Assembly (NCBI GenBank): GCA_963785245.1
Contig: CAWAUO010000020.1
Span: 1 to 25,793 of the forward strand
DNA length: 25,793 nt
Direction: 5' to 3'
DNA from: JAHEEL01 sp963785245
Lineage (GTDB): Bacteria > Actinomycetota > Acidimicrobiia > Spongiisociales > UBA5794
Each line of letters starts with the position of its first letter. Within the stretch, counting starts at the first letter, position 1. The translations under genes and the position numbers were made by a program. The notes under the pieces were generated by a model. It saw nothing but the letters and a program-made list of their open reading frames with translations, did no database searches and was not told where the DNA came from. This document shows positions 15,866 through 23,916 of the stretch, in pieces.

Positions 15866-16045
15866 GTCACCAGTCACCAGTCTTCGCCTCCCTCACGAAG
15901 TGGGGGAGGCGCGAGCACCGGCCGCCGGGCCGGAGCGCAGCGGAGGGGGCTCCGGGAGTCCGAATCGCGACATTGAGGCCTGTCGCGACTCATGAATCAG
16001 GACCCGGGACCGGCGACTGGGGACCGGTGACTGGCGACTGGCGAC
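15866..16045. repeat. Intergenic mosaic of heptamer repeats and three hairpins
   Basis: Between ywiC and the CLC gene, in order: reverse heptamers GTCACCA GTCACCA GTC (15866-15882); an 11-bp hairpin with one mismatch, GCCTCCCTCAC/GTGGGGGAGGC (15886-15910); a perfect 6-bp hairpin CCGGCC/GGCCGG (15918-15933); a perfect 8-bp hairpin TCGCGACA/TGTCGCGA (15965-15988); and five forward heptamers CGGCGAC, TGGGGAC, CGGTGAC, TGGCGAC, TGGCGAC (16011-16045). The outer heptamer tracts are inverted relative to each other, as at 10628-10755. The array ends ten bases before the annotated CLC start. Confidence 0.85.
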
Positions 16046-16055
16046 TCCCCTTGTA

Positions 16056-18137
16056 GTGGTGACACAGCAGGACCGGGGTACCGTTAGGTGCGTATGGCTA
16101 CCGTCATCTCCCGTATTCGCTCGGCGCTTCGCGCGCGGGCACACCGCGTTCCTCGCCGCGTCGCTCCTTCTCGGCGTCCTCGTCGGCATCGGCGCGGCAC
16201 TGCTCGTTTGGGCGATGGAGTTGGTGGCCCACGGGGTGACCGAGACCGATGCGTTCTTCGGACTCGGAAAATACGTGTTCCTCATCTCGATCCCGCTCGG
16301 TCTTCTGGGCGCCTGGGCCCTGAATCGTTGGCTCGGTCCGGATGTCTCCGGCGGCGGTGTCGCCGAAACGATGGTCGGCCTGAATCTCGAGGGTGGCTAC
16401 CTCCCGACCAGACTGGTGCCAACGAAGATCATCGCGACCGCCGCGACGCTCGGCGCCGGCGGTTCAGGTGGTCGAGAGGGCCCGATCGTCCTGATCGGCG
16501 GTGCCATTGGATCGTCCCTTGCCCGCTATACGCGATTCGGTCTCGACCAGGTGAAGAGCCTCGTGGCGGCCGGTGCCGGTGCCGGTATCGGCGCAAGCTT
16601 CAACGCGCCAATCGCCGGGATGATGTTCGCCCTCGAGGTCATCCTCAGTTCGTTCGCGATTCGTCACGTCAGCGCCATCGTGGTCACGTCCGTGGCCGCG
16701 GCGGTCACGACCCACGCATTGGTCGGCGAAGAGACATTCCTTCGTTCCCCGGCCTACGAGTTGAACGACCCGCTCCAGTTGATCCTCTACGCGCTGCTTG
16801 CGGTACTCGCCGTGCTGTTCGGCACGTTCTTTCTCCGAATTCTCGATCGCACGAGCATCGCCCGCCTCTCGTCCCGGATCCCTGGCTGGGTCCTCCCCGT
16901 CCTCATGGGCATCGCGGTTGCGCTTATCGGACTCATCTATCCAGAGACGCTCGGCACCGGGCAGCAATTCCTCACCGAACTCCTTGCCCTCCGCAACCCC
17001 GGAGACTTCGTGTGGTGGGCTCTGTTCATCATCGCCGCACTCAAGGCCGTGACGGCGGCCCTCACGCGGAAGGGCGGCGGGTCGGCGGGCACCTTCATGC
17101 CGGCGCTGGTGATCGGCGGAGCCGTTGGTGCCGGGTTTGCGATCGTGATCGATCCGATCTGGTCGTTCTCGCGCATCGATCCGGGGGCGTTCGCGCTCGT
17201 CGGCATGGCGGCGGCCCTGGCGGCAACGGCACGCGCACCGCTCACCGCCGTCATCCTCGTGTTCGAGTTGACCGGCAGTTACGGACTCGTGCTCCCGCTG
17301 ATGCTCGCCGCGGCCCTTGCGACGCTGGTCGCCGATCGCATGCATCCCGAGTCGGCCTACACGATGAGCCTTGCCCGTAAGGGCATCCGTCTCCCGAAGT
17401 CAGAGGACATCGATCTGCTCGACACGGTCGACGTTCGAGAGGTCATGTCCGATGTTGACGTCGTCGCCGCGCCGTCGATGACGATGGCCGAACTCGAGAC
17501 CCTCCTCGACCGGACGAGGCACCATGGCATGCCGGTGGTGCGGGCGCGCGATCTCGTCGGCGTCATCAGTGTCACCGACCTCGAGCGGGTCGCCGGGCGT
17601 GAGGCCGAGATAACAGTTGGCGAGGAGATGTCGCCACACCCGATCACCGTTACGCCCGACCTCCCCGTCTCGGTGGCCCTCGCACGCATGGCATCGCTCG
17701 GACTTGGACGTCTCCCGGTCGTTGCCGACGACGACCCGAACCGCCTCGTCGGGATGTTCCGTCGCGAGTCCGTCGTTCGGGCCTATCACCACGCGCTCGG
17801 ATTGGCGACCGGCCGGGAACTGTACCGAGATCGCGTGAAGGTTCGGGCCCAACCCGGTGCGGCGTTCTACGAGGCCATGGTGCGGCGCGGGACTCCGATC
17901 GTCGGGTGGCAGGTGAAGGATGTGCACTGGCCGAACGGTGTGATCCTCGTCTCCATCCGACGCGGGTCGTCGGTCCTGATCCCGCACGGCGAGACGGTGA
18001 TCGACGTCGGTGACACGATCACCGTGTTCGGCACAGGGGAGTCCCGGGAAGACCTCGGGTTCCTGATGGAACCGACTCGCGACACAACCGGCGAATTCCA
18101 GCGACCTTCCCCTAGTGGCTCGGAAGCGACCGAGTAG
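16056..18137 (+). CDS. CLC-family chloride channel/transporter with CBS pair and RCK_C (TrkA-C) domain
   Basis: About 693 residues. Residues 30-445 form the CLC membrane domain: GGSGGREGPIVLIGG with the gating glutamate Glu141, FNAPIAGMMFALEV, and GTFMP (346-350). The first anion motif, usually GSGIP, reads SGGGVAE. At the E. coli Glu203 position (the internal proton glutamate) there is Val195, as in channel-type CLCs. Two CBS domains follow (about 458-515 and 525-580, nucleotide-sensing), then a TrkA-C/RCK_C domain (about 592-680; VKVRAQPGAAF, GDTITVFG). The start is doubtful: GTG 16056 or 16059 has no ribosome site, while ATG 16094 preceded by AGG lies in another frame. Role: regulated anion flux across the cytoplasmic membrane. 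Confidence 0.88.
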   Translation: MVTQQDRGTVRCVWLPSSPVFARRFARGHTAFLAASLLLGVLVGIGAALLVWAMELVAHGVTETDAFFGLGKYVFLISIPLGLLGAWALNRWLGPDVSGGGVAETMVGLNLEGGYLPTRLVPTKIIATAATLGAGGSGGREGPIVLIGGAIGSSLARYTRFGLDQVKSLVAAGAGAGIGASFNAPIAGMMFALEVILSSFAIRHVSAIVVTSVAAAVTTHALVGEETFLRSPAYELNDPLQLILYALLAVLAVLFGTFFLRILDRTSIARLSSRIPGWVLPVLMGIAVALIGLIYPETLGTGQQFLTELLALRNPGDFVWWALFIIAALKAVTAALTRKGGGSAGTFMPALVIGGAVGAGFAIVIDPIWSFSRIDPGAFALVGMAAALAATARAPLTAVILVFELTGSYGLVLPLMLAAALATLVADRMHPESAYTMSLARKGIRLPKSEDIDLLDTVDVREVMSDVDVVAAPSMTMAELETLLDRTRHHGMPVVRARDLVGVISVTDLERVAGREAEITVGEEMSPHPITVTPDLPVSVALARMASLGLGRLPVVADDDPNRLVGMFRRESVVRAYHHALGLATGRELYRDRVKVRAQPGAAFYEAMVRRGTPIVGWQVKDVHWPNGVILVSIRRGSSVLIPHGETVIDVGDTITVFGTGESREDLGFLMEPTRDTTGEFQRPSPSGSEATE

Positions 18138-18149
18138 GTGGCAACGCGT

Positions 18150-18794
18150 TCACAGCGCATCGGTAACGAGGACCGCCCGTTCCTGCGAAATGAGACCGGC
18201 AGGGATCGTGGTGTCCCCTGCAATCAACCGTTCGACCATCGCAGCCTTGTCCGCCCCCTTGACGATCCAAACGATCAAGCCGGCTCGATCGACGGCTGGA
18301 CGGGTCAGCGTCATCCGACGGTGACCGCGGTAGTAGTCCGTGACCGTGACCAGACGGTCGTCGATCAGGACGCCCGGGTCGAACGGTACGAGCGAGGCCG
18401 TGTGCCCATCGTCGCCGAGGCCGAGATGCACCACGTCGAGTGATGGTGGGAGTTCCGCGGCGTACCAGTCGGCGGCCGCGTCGAGATCCATTGCATCCAC
18501 CGGCATCGGGTGGGCCGTCGCCGGCACATGATCGAGCAACGTCGCAGCGAGGCCTGTCAGATTTCGGTCGGCACTGCCGCGGGGCGCCACTCGCTCGTCG
18601 ACCTGAAAAACATCGACGGCCGACCACGGAATGGCAGCATCGCTCAAGCGCTCGAACACGGGCCCCGGGGTGCTCCCTCCCGAGACGGCAACCGACGCTC
18701 CGCCGCCGATCGCAATTCTGGCTCGCAACTCCTCGCCGATCACATCGGCGGCAACAGCCGCCAGGTCCGGACCTGCATTGATCACACGCAACAT
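18150..18794 (-). CDS. pgl: 6-phosphogluconolactonase
   Basis: A 214-residue DevB-type enzyme that hydrolyses 6-phosphoglucono-lactone to 6-phosphogluconate, the second step of the oxidative pentose phosphate pathway. Motifs: VSGGSTPGPVF (38-48, phosphate binding), VDERVAP then SADRNL (65-79), and HLGLGDDGHTASLVPF (123-138) with the catalytic-site histidine. Size is slightly short but within range. ATG 18794 has GGGGAGG ten bases upstream. It diverges from zwf, its pathway neighbour, across 110 bp, which suggests shared control. Its stop is 12 bases from the convergent CLC stop. Confidence 0.93.
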   Translation of the reverse strand: MLRVINAGPDLAAVAADVIGEELRARIAIGGGASVAVSGGSTPGPVFERLSDAAIPWSAVDVFQVDERVAPRGSADRNLTGLAATLLDHVPATAHPMPVDAMDLDAAADWYAAELPPSLDVVHLGLGDDGHTASLVPFDPGVLIDDRLVTVTDYYRGHRRMTLTRPAVDRAGLIVWIVKGADKAAMVERLIAGDTTIPAGLISQERAVLVTDAL

Positions 18795-18892
18795 GATTCT
18801 GTGGCCTCCCCTATGCCGACACCGTAGGGCCTGGCGCCGCAATCGTCAGGGTACCGATCCGGTCGATGACACAATGGGACAAGACGAGCGAC

Positions 18893-18898
18893 GAGAGG
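18893..18898 (+). promoter_or_regulatory. Ribosome binding site that sets the zwf start
   Basis: GAGAGG is six bases before GTG 18905. An in-frame ATG at 18866 has no such site and would add 13 residues without family similarity, so the GTG is preferred. Confidence 0.65.
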
Positions 18899-18904
18899 CG
18901 CACC

Positions 18905-20368
18905 GTGGATCCAACCCAAACGAAGGCAGACCGACGTCACCTCTTCGTCATCTTCGGCGGCACCGGTGACCTCGCCAGGCGCAAACTGATTCCGTCGATC
19001 TACGACCTCATCACCGAGACCGACATCGGGAACGATTGCATCATCCTCGGCGTTGGATCCGGCGCCTACGACGACGAGACGTACCGCAAGTGGGCGCGGG
19101 ACGCCCTCGGCGACGCCGGAGTGTCCGAAGCTGACCTTGCCTCGTGGAACGACGACAACGTGCACTTCGAGCAGGTGGATCGCGATGCTCCGTCGTTCGA
19201 CCCACTGCGCCGGCGCATCGAGACCATCGAGGCAGACCACAATCTCTCTGGCAACCGAGCGTTCTACCTCGCGGTGCCACCGTCCTCGTTCCCTTCGGCA
19301 ATTGAGCGCCTCGGACGGGCAGGCCTCGACCAGAGTCCCGGCTGGACCCGGCTGGTGATCGAGAAGCCGTTCGGGACCGACCTTCCATCGGCCCACGAAC
19401 TGAACGACCTGGTTCATCGATGGTTCACGGAGTCCCAGGTGTATCGGATCGACCACTACCTGGGCAAGGAGACGGTCCAGAACCTCCTGGCGTTCCGATT
19501 CGCGAATCCGATGTTCGAAAGCGTCTGGAATCGGGATCGGGTCGAGTCCGTCGAAATCACGGTCGCGGAGGATCTCGGGATCGGCACCCGGGCCGGGTAC
19601 TACGAGTCCGCCGGCGCCCTGCGTGACATGGTTCAGAACCATCTCACTCAGGTCCTGGCCCTCGTCGCGATGGAGCCGCCGATCTCGTTCGACGCCGAGC
19701 AGATCCGGAATGAGAAGGTGAAGGTCATCGAGGCGATCGCGCCGATCTCGTCCGAGAGTGTCGTCTTCGCCCAGTACGAGTCCGGCGTGGTCGGCGGGGA
19801 GCCGGTCGTTGCCTATCGCGACGAGGATGGCGTTGATCCGAACTCCCAGACCTCGACGTTCGTCGGTATTCGCCTCGAGATCGACACGTGGCGGTGGCAG
19901 GGCGTTCCGTTCTACTTGCGGTCCGGCAAACGTCTCCCGCAGCGCCTCACTCAAGTCGCCGTGACGTTCCGACGGCCTCCCCTGTGCATCTTCCATGGAC
20001 ACCGTGACGGGTGTGACATCGATGCGAACGTACTCCTGATCACCTTGCAGCCGGACGAAGGATTCACCCTACGTTTCAATGTGAAGGCCCCAGGCGAACC
20101 GTTGACGATCGAGCCGCAGGCGCTGCGTTTCAGCCATGACGATGTCTATGGCCAGCTTCCGGAGGCCTACCGGGCGTTGATCCAGGACGTTGTCGAAGGC
20201 GACCAAACGCTGTTCGTGCGAGCCGATGAGGCGGAGGCGTCGTGGCGGCTCTACGGTCCGATTCTCGACCTCGACGCGGAGATCCACCCGTACGAAGCGG
20301 GTACCTGGGGACCCGCCGTCCTCAACAACTCCCTCGCCCTCGGTGCGACCGCCTGGACCGGGGAATGA
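18905..20368 (+). CDS. zwf: Glucose-6-phosphate 1-dehydrogenase
   Basis: A 487-residue enzyme that oxidises glucose-6-phosphate to 6-phosphogluconolactone with NADP, the entry step of the oxidative pentose phosphate pathway. The Rossmann motif FGGTGDLARRKL is at 17-28, EKPFG at 153-157, and the substrate/active-site signature RIDHYLGKE at 181-189 with the catalytic base histidine expected downstream in the GALRDMVQNHL region. The C-terminal domain keeps WRWQGVPFYLRSGK and YGPILD. Length is normal. The usual actinobacterial partner opcA is not in the window; pgl is divergent. It ends 15 bases before the convergent epimerase gene. Confidence 0.95.
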   Translation: MDPTQTKADRRHLFVIFGGTGDLARRKLIPSIYDLITETDIGNDCIILGVGSGAYDDETYRKWARDALGDAGVSEADLASWNDDNVHFEQVDRDAPSFDPLRRRIETIEADHNLSGNRAFYLAVPPSSFPSAIERLGRAGLDQSPGWTRLVIEKPFGTDLPSAHELNDLVHRWFTESQVYRIDHYLGKETVQNLLAFRFANPMFESVWNRDRVESVEITVAEDLGIGTRAGYYESAGALRDMVQNHLTQVLALVAMEPPISFDAEQIRNEKVKVIEAIAPISSESVVFAQYESGVVGGEPVVAYRDEDGVDPNSQTSTFVGIRLEIDTWRWQGVPFYLRSGKRLPQRLTQVAVTFRRPPLCIFHGHRDGCDIDANVLLITLQPDEGFTLRFNVKAPGEPLTIEPQALRFSHDDVYGQLPEAYRALIQDVVEGDQTLFVRADEAEASWRLYGPILDLDAEIHPYEAGTWGPAVLNNSLALGATAWTGE

Positions 20369-20383
20369 GACCCGCGTTGCCGG

Positions 20384-21121
20384 TCACACCAACCGAACGA
20401 CGTCGGATTGGGCAAAGAGTGGACCGACGGTCATGCCGAACGACCGCTGATAGAGGTCCGGCGGGACGCTGATGTCTGCCAGGTAGAGGTCGCCGACATT
20501 GCGGGCCACTCCGGGAGCGCGCAGACCCTGCTTGGGAAGGGCAAGGGTCATGGTCGCCGCCGCCATGATTGCCGGATCGAAGACGGCACCGGTGGTGGTA
20601 TCGACACCCGACGGAGCATCGAGCGAAAGCACGGGAGCCCGGGACGCATTCGCCCACGCGATCAACGCAGCGGCGTCCCCTCGTGGCTCTCCCCGGAGGC
20701 TGTAGCCGATCAACCCGTCGATGACGACGTCGGGATCACCAAGCGAACCAACGTCGGAAGCGGATCCGACGACGATCCCCATGCGCCGGACGATGTCGAG
20801 TTGCTCGCGGGGAATCGGACCGAAGGACTCATCGGTGCGCGTTACGAGCACGGTCACGTCGGCTCCTGCGCCATGGAGCCAGCGGGCGGCTACGAGCGCA
20901 CCCCCGCCGTTGCCGCCCGTTCCAGCCATGACGACAATCGCGCTGCTGGCAGTATCCCCGTCGAGGAAGAGCCACCGAGCAAGACTCGCGAGCCCCCGGC
21001 CGGCGTTCTCCATCATCCGGATGAGGTCGATCCCGTACTCCTCGATCATCACGCGGTCGACCTCGACCATCTGTTCGGTCGTCAGGAACGGAACACCTGC
21101 GGTCTCGACCGACGGAATCAT
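20384..21121 (-). CDS. nnrE: NAD(P)H-hydrate epimerase (YjeF_N domain only)
   Basis: A 245-residue YjeF N-terminal-domain protein that interconverts R and S forms of hydrated NAD(P)H so that the dehydratase can repair them. Motifs: MMENAGRGLA (36-45), GTGGNGGGALVAARWL (67-82, Rossmann glycines), IDGLIGYSLRGEPRG (134-148) with the catalytic Asp, and LDAPSGVDTTTG (167-178). In most bacteria this domain is fused to the NnrD dehydratase; here the frame ends after the epimerase. The start is set by GGGAGG five bases before ATG. It is the second gene after deoD on the same strand (35-bp gap), so the two are likely co-transcribed. Confidence 0.9.
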   Translation of the reverse strand: MIPSVETAGVPFLTTEQMVEVDRVMIEEYGIDLIRMMENAGRGLASLARWLFLDGDTASSAIVVMAGTGGNGGGALVAARWLHGAGADVTVLVTRTDESFGPIPREQLDIVRRMGIVVGSASDVGSLGDPDVVIDGLIGYSLRGEPRGDAAALIAWANASRAPVLSLDAPSGVDTTTGAVFDPAIMAAATMTLALPKQGLRAPGVARNVGDLYLADISVPPDLYQRSFGMTVGPLFAQSDVVRLV

Positions 21122-21156
21122 CTTCGGCCTCCCATGCGTCTGTGCCGTGCCGGCGA

Positions 21157-21867
21157 TCAGATCCTCCGTGCCGCCTCGAGTGCGACAACCACCATCTCGT
21201 CGAGGGTTTGCTCCCGCTCGGTGGAGCTCAAGCCTCCGTCCCCCTCAACCATGTCGGTGATGGCAAGGATGGCTGCGGCCGCAACGCCGTGCTCTGCGGC
21301 AGCGGCGAAGAGACCGGCCGCTTCCATCTCCACGGCGAGAATGCCCATCGAGCGGGTCAGTTCCAGGAAGTCGGATTGTGGGTGGTAGAACTGATCGGAA
21401 CTGACGATCCCGCCGACGCGGACAATCGTCTCCCGCCGCTCTGCCGTCTCGACCAGAAGGCGGGTGAGACCGAAGTCCGCTATCGCTGCGAAGTCGAAAC
21501 CGCCGAATCTCACTCTGTTGGCGTTCGAGTCGGTTGAGGCGCCTGCGGCGACCACGAGGTCACGAAGGGTGAGGTCGGTCGCGATCCCGCCGGCCGTCCC
21601 AACGCGGATCAGCGAAGTGACTCCGTAGAACTGGATCAACTCCGTCACGTAGATCAGCGTTGAGGGGATCCCCATGCCGGTGCCCATCACGGAGACCCGT
21701 CGGCCGCGATAGGTGCCGGTGTAGCCCTCCATGTTCCGCACGGCCGTAGCCATGGAGACATCCTCGAGGAATCGCTCCGCGATGAATCGGGCGCGGAGCG
21801 GATCGCCCGGTAGGAGACAGACGTCCGAGAAGTCGCCGGGTTCGGCGGAGATGTGTGATGTCGGCAT
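21157..21867 (-). CDS. deoD: Purine-nucleoside phosphorylase, DeoD (hexameric) type
   Basis: A 236-residue phosphorylase cleaving purine (deoxy)ribonucleosides to base and (deoxy)ribose-1-phosphate for salvage. It aligns well with E. coli DeoD by eye: HISAEPGDFSDVCLLPGDPLRARFIAE at the N-terminus (His5, Gly21, Arg25), MGTGMGIPS, IRVGTAGG with Arg88, ACTDS-like GASTDSNANRVRF, and AVEMEAAG (178-185) with the ribose-binding Glu182. Asp205 in ITD takes the place of catalytic Asp204. Length matches the family. Methylthioadenosine phosphorylase activity cannot be excluded. It leads the deoD-nnrE pair. Confidence 0.93.
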   Translation of the reverse strand: MPTSHISAEPGDFSDVCLLPGDPLRARFIAERFLEDVSMATAVRNMEGYTGTYRGRRVSVMGTGMGIPSTLIYVTELIQFYGVTSLIRVGTAGGIATDLTLRDLVVAAGASTDSNANRVRFGGFDFAAIADFGLTRLLVETAERRETIVRVGGIVSSDQFYHPQSDFLELTRSMGILAVEMEAAGLFAAAAEHGVAAAAILAITDMVEGDGGLSSTEREQTLDEMVVVALEAARRI

Positions 21868-21949
21868 GCACCGAGCCTAGACCTCCGCAACGGAGGGAGG
21901 CGGGAGTCCAACGGCGTATGCTCGGTGAATAGGCATACCCGAGGTCGCC

Positions 21950-23074
21950 ATGTTGCCACCACCGAAAGCACCTCAACGCGAGGACCTGGGCCCACCCGGA
22001 TCCGTGGTCTCGACCGCGTACTGGCACGGTTTGGCCGATGGGCGGATTCAGTGCGACCTCTGTCCACGCGAATGCAAGCTCCGTGAGGGGCAACGGGGCC
22101 TGTGCTACGTGCGGGCCCGAATTGATGACGAGATTGTCCTCACCACCTACGGCCGGTCGAGCGGATTCTGCGTCGACCCGATCGAGAAGAAGCCGCTGAA
22201 CCATTTCCTGCCGGGGAGCGCCGTGCTGTCGTTCGGGACCGCGGGCTGCAACCTGGCGTGCCGGTTCTGTCAGAACTGGGATATCTCGAAGGCGAAGCAG
22301 TACGACGTCCTCGCCGACGAGGCAACACCGGAGAAGGTTGCACGGGTCGCCGAGGATCTCGAATGCCGTAGCGTTGCGTTCACCTACAACGACCCGGTGA
22401 TCTTCCACGAGTACGCCATCGACGTAGCCGACGCCGCCCGAGCGCGAGGAGTCAAGACCGTTGCCGTCACGGCCGGCTACGTGAACCCGGAACCAATGCG
22501 CGAGTTCTACGCCCACATGGACGCGGCGAACATCGACCTCAAGGCGTTCACCGAGGAGTTCTACCACCGGACGTGTGCCGGTGCCCTCGCCCCGGTGCTG
22601 GAGACGCTCGAGTACGTCCGTCACGGGACCGATGTGTGGCTCGAGATCACCACGTTGCTTATACCGGACCTCAACGACTCGACCGTAGAGATCGACGCAA
22701 TGACGAAGTGGGTTGTCGAGCATCTCGGTCGCGACGTGCCGCATCACTTCACCGCGTTCCATCCCGACTTCAGGATGCGCGATCGGCCGGCAACACCGTC
22801 GGCGACCCTCACCCGGGCCCGGACAATCGCGATGGCGAACGGTGAGCGCTACGTCTACACCGGCAATGTGAGCGACGCTGCCGGACAGACGACCTATTGC
22901 CACGCCTGCGGCACCGTCCTGATCGAACGCGACTGGTATCGGCTCGGCGCATGGGGCCTCGCGGCGGGTGGCGTGTGTGCCGGTTGCGGCACGGCGTGCG
23001 CCGGGGTGTTCGATACGGCGCCCGGGGCATGGGGGGCGCGGCGCCGGCCGGTGCGTCTCGCCGAATGGGCTTAG
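21950..23074 (+). CDS. amrS: AmmeMemoRadiSam system radical SAM enzyme
   Basis: A 374-residue radical SAM protein of the AmrS family. An N-terminal cysteine group (C35, C38, C42, C52: QCDLCPRECKLREGQRGLC) precedes the radical SAM cluster C100xxxC104xxC107 (GCNLACRFCQNW). Conserved following segments are FTYNDPVIFHEYAIDVA, TAGYVNPEPM, and HFTAFHPDF. The C-terminus adds four to five more cysteines (YCHACG, CAGCGTAC), suggesting an extra metal site. The substrate is unknown for the whole family. ATG 21950 has GAGG six bases upstream. Its TAG stop overlaps the convergent amrB stop by sharing the bases CTAA/TTAG. Confidence 0.92.
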   Translation: MLPPPKAPQREDLGPPGSVVSTAYWHGLADGRIQCDLCPRECKLREGQRGLCYVRARIDDEIVLTTYGRSSGFCVDPIEKKPLNHFLPGSAVLSFGTAGCNLACRFCQNWDISKAKQYDVLADEATPEKVARVAEDLECRSVAFTYNDPVIFHEYAIDVADAARARGVKTVAVTAGYVNPEPMREFYAHMDAANIDLKAFTEEFYHRTCAGALAPVLETLEYVRHGTDVWLEITTLLIPDLNDSTVEIDAMTKWVVEHLGRDVPHHFTAFHPDFRMRDRPATPSATLTRARTIAMANGERYVYTGNVSDAAGQTTYCHACGTVLIERDWYRLGAWGLAAGGVCAGCGTACAGVFDTAPGAWGARRRPVRLAEWA

Positions 23075-23862
23075 GCGCCGAACGCAAACGTTCCGTAGCC
23101 GACCACCCGGTCCGGTGAACCGGCGGTGTCGGATGAGTTCCTCAGGTCGAGGACCTCACATCGATATCCGTTGCGACGTGCCACATGGAGCGCTGCTTGT
23201 ACGCCGGTGTGTCCGCACGCCGACTCGCGGGTCACGGCGTGTTCGTCAAGGCGTTCGATCGCAGCCGCGGTGTCGCCGTCCAGCCGCTGCGCCGTCTCAG
23301 CATCGTGGTAGTGCGACAGATCCGACGACACCAGGAGCAGGGTGTGCTCGTCGAGATATGGCATCACCACGTGAGCGACATCTACCGGATCGACATCCCC
23401 GGTCAGGAGGGGTACGACGGGAATCCCGGGAGCCACGACCTGGAGGAACGGCAACTGGACTTCGAGCGAGTGCTCACGTTCGTGGGCAGCCGGCACGTCG
23501 GAGACGAGCGACCCCACCGACATCTCTCCTGCCAGCTCCATATCGACCGCCACCATCCCAAGCGGCGTCTCGAGCATGGTCGCTCCCGGCAACGCGAGCC
23601 CGGGAAACCACACGTAGTGCGAGGGCCCAAGCAGGACGATGCGTTCGAGGTCGTCAAGGTGTTCGAGCAGGCGGTACCCCGTCGCCGCGACCGGCCCCGA
23701 GTAGACGTATCCGGCGTGGGGCACGATCAGGATCCGCACCGGGAAGCCGGTGTCGACCGGCTCGGACTCGGCGAGATAGCGCCTCACGGAGCCTTCGAGC
23801 TGCACCGGGCCGTGCGGATAGAACGATCCTGCGACCGCCGGGGGCCGAACGATCGGGGCCAT
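23071..23862 (-). CDS. amrB: AmmeMemoRadiSam system protein B (Memo-like)
   Basis: A 263-residue Memo-family protein, related to the LigB/dioxygenase fold. Predicted metal ligands and neighbours align with human Memo1: His49 (VPHAGYVYSG), His82 (GPSHYVW), His184 (SSDLSHYH) and Cys216 (SACGH). The N-terminus RPPAVAGSFYP is family-typical. The start is set by GAGGAGG eight bases before ATG 23862; upstream in-frame sequence overlaps amrA in antisense and is not homologous. Its 3' end overlaps amrS by four bases. Function is unknown but it always keeps company with radical SAM and AMMECR1 proteins in this system. Confidence 0.92.
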   Translation of the reverse strand: MAPIVRPPAVAGSFYPHGPVQLEGSVRRYLAESEPVDTGFPVRILIVPHAGYVYSGPVAATGYRLLEHLDDLERIVLLGPSHYVWFPGLALPGATMLETPLGMVAVDMELAGEMSVGSLVSDVPAAHEREHSLEVQLPFLQVVAPGIPVVPLLTGDVDPVDVAHVVMPYLDEHTLLLVSSDLSHYHDAETAQRLDGDTAAAIERLDEHAVTRESACGHTGVQAALHVARRNGYRCEVLDLRNSSDTAGSPDRVVGYGTFAFGA

Positions 23863-23916
23863 GATCCACCTCCTCGGGGTCGCCTTCCACGGTACGCCCG
23901 CCACCAGGTGGCGTCC

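Noticed and set aside
18866..18904. Earlier ATG start for zwf.
   Set aside because: No ribosome site before it, while GTG 18905 has GAGAGG at good spacing.
18782..20002. A 406-codon minus-strand frame opposite zwf.
   Set aside because: It is antisense to G6PD with intact motifs; the composition is that of a complementary-strand shadow.
21560..22903. A 447-codon minus-strand frame across deoD and amrS.
   Set aside because: It overlaps two genes with clear catalytic motifs, and its translation has no family signature.
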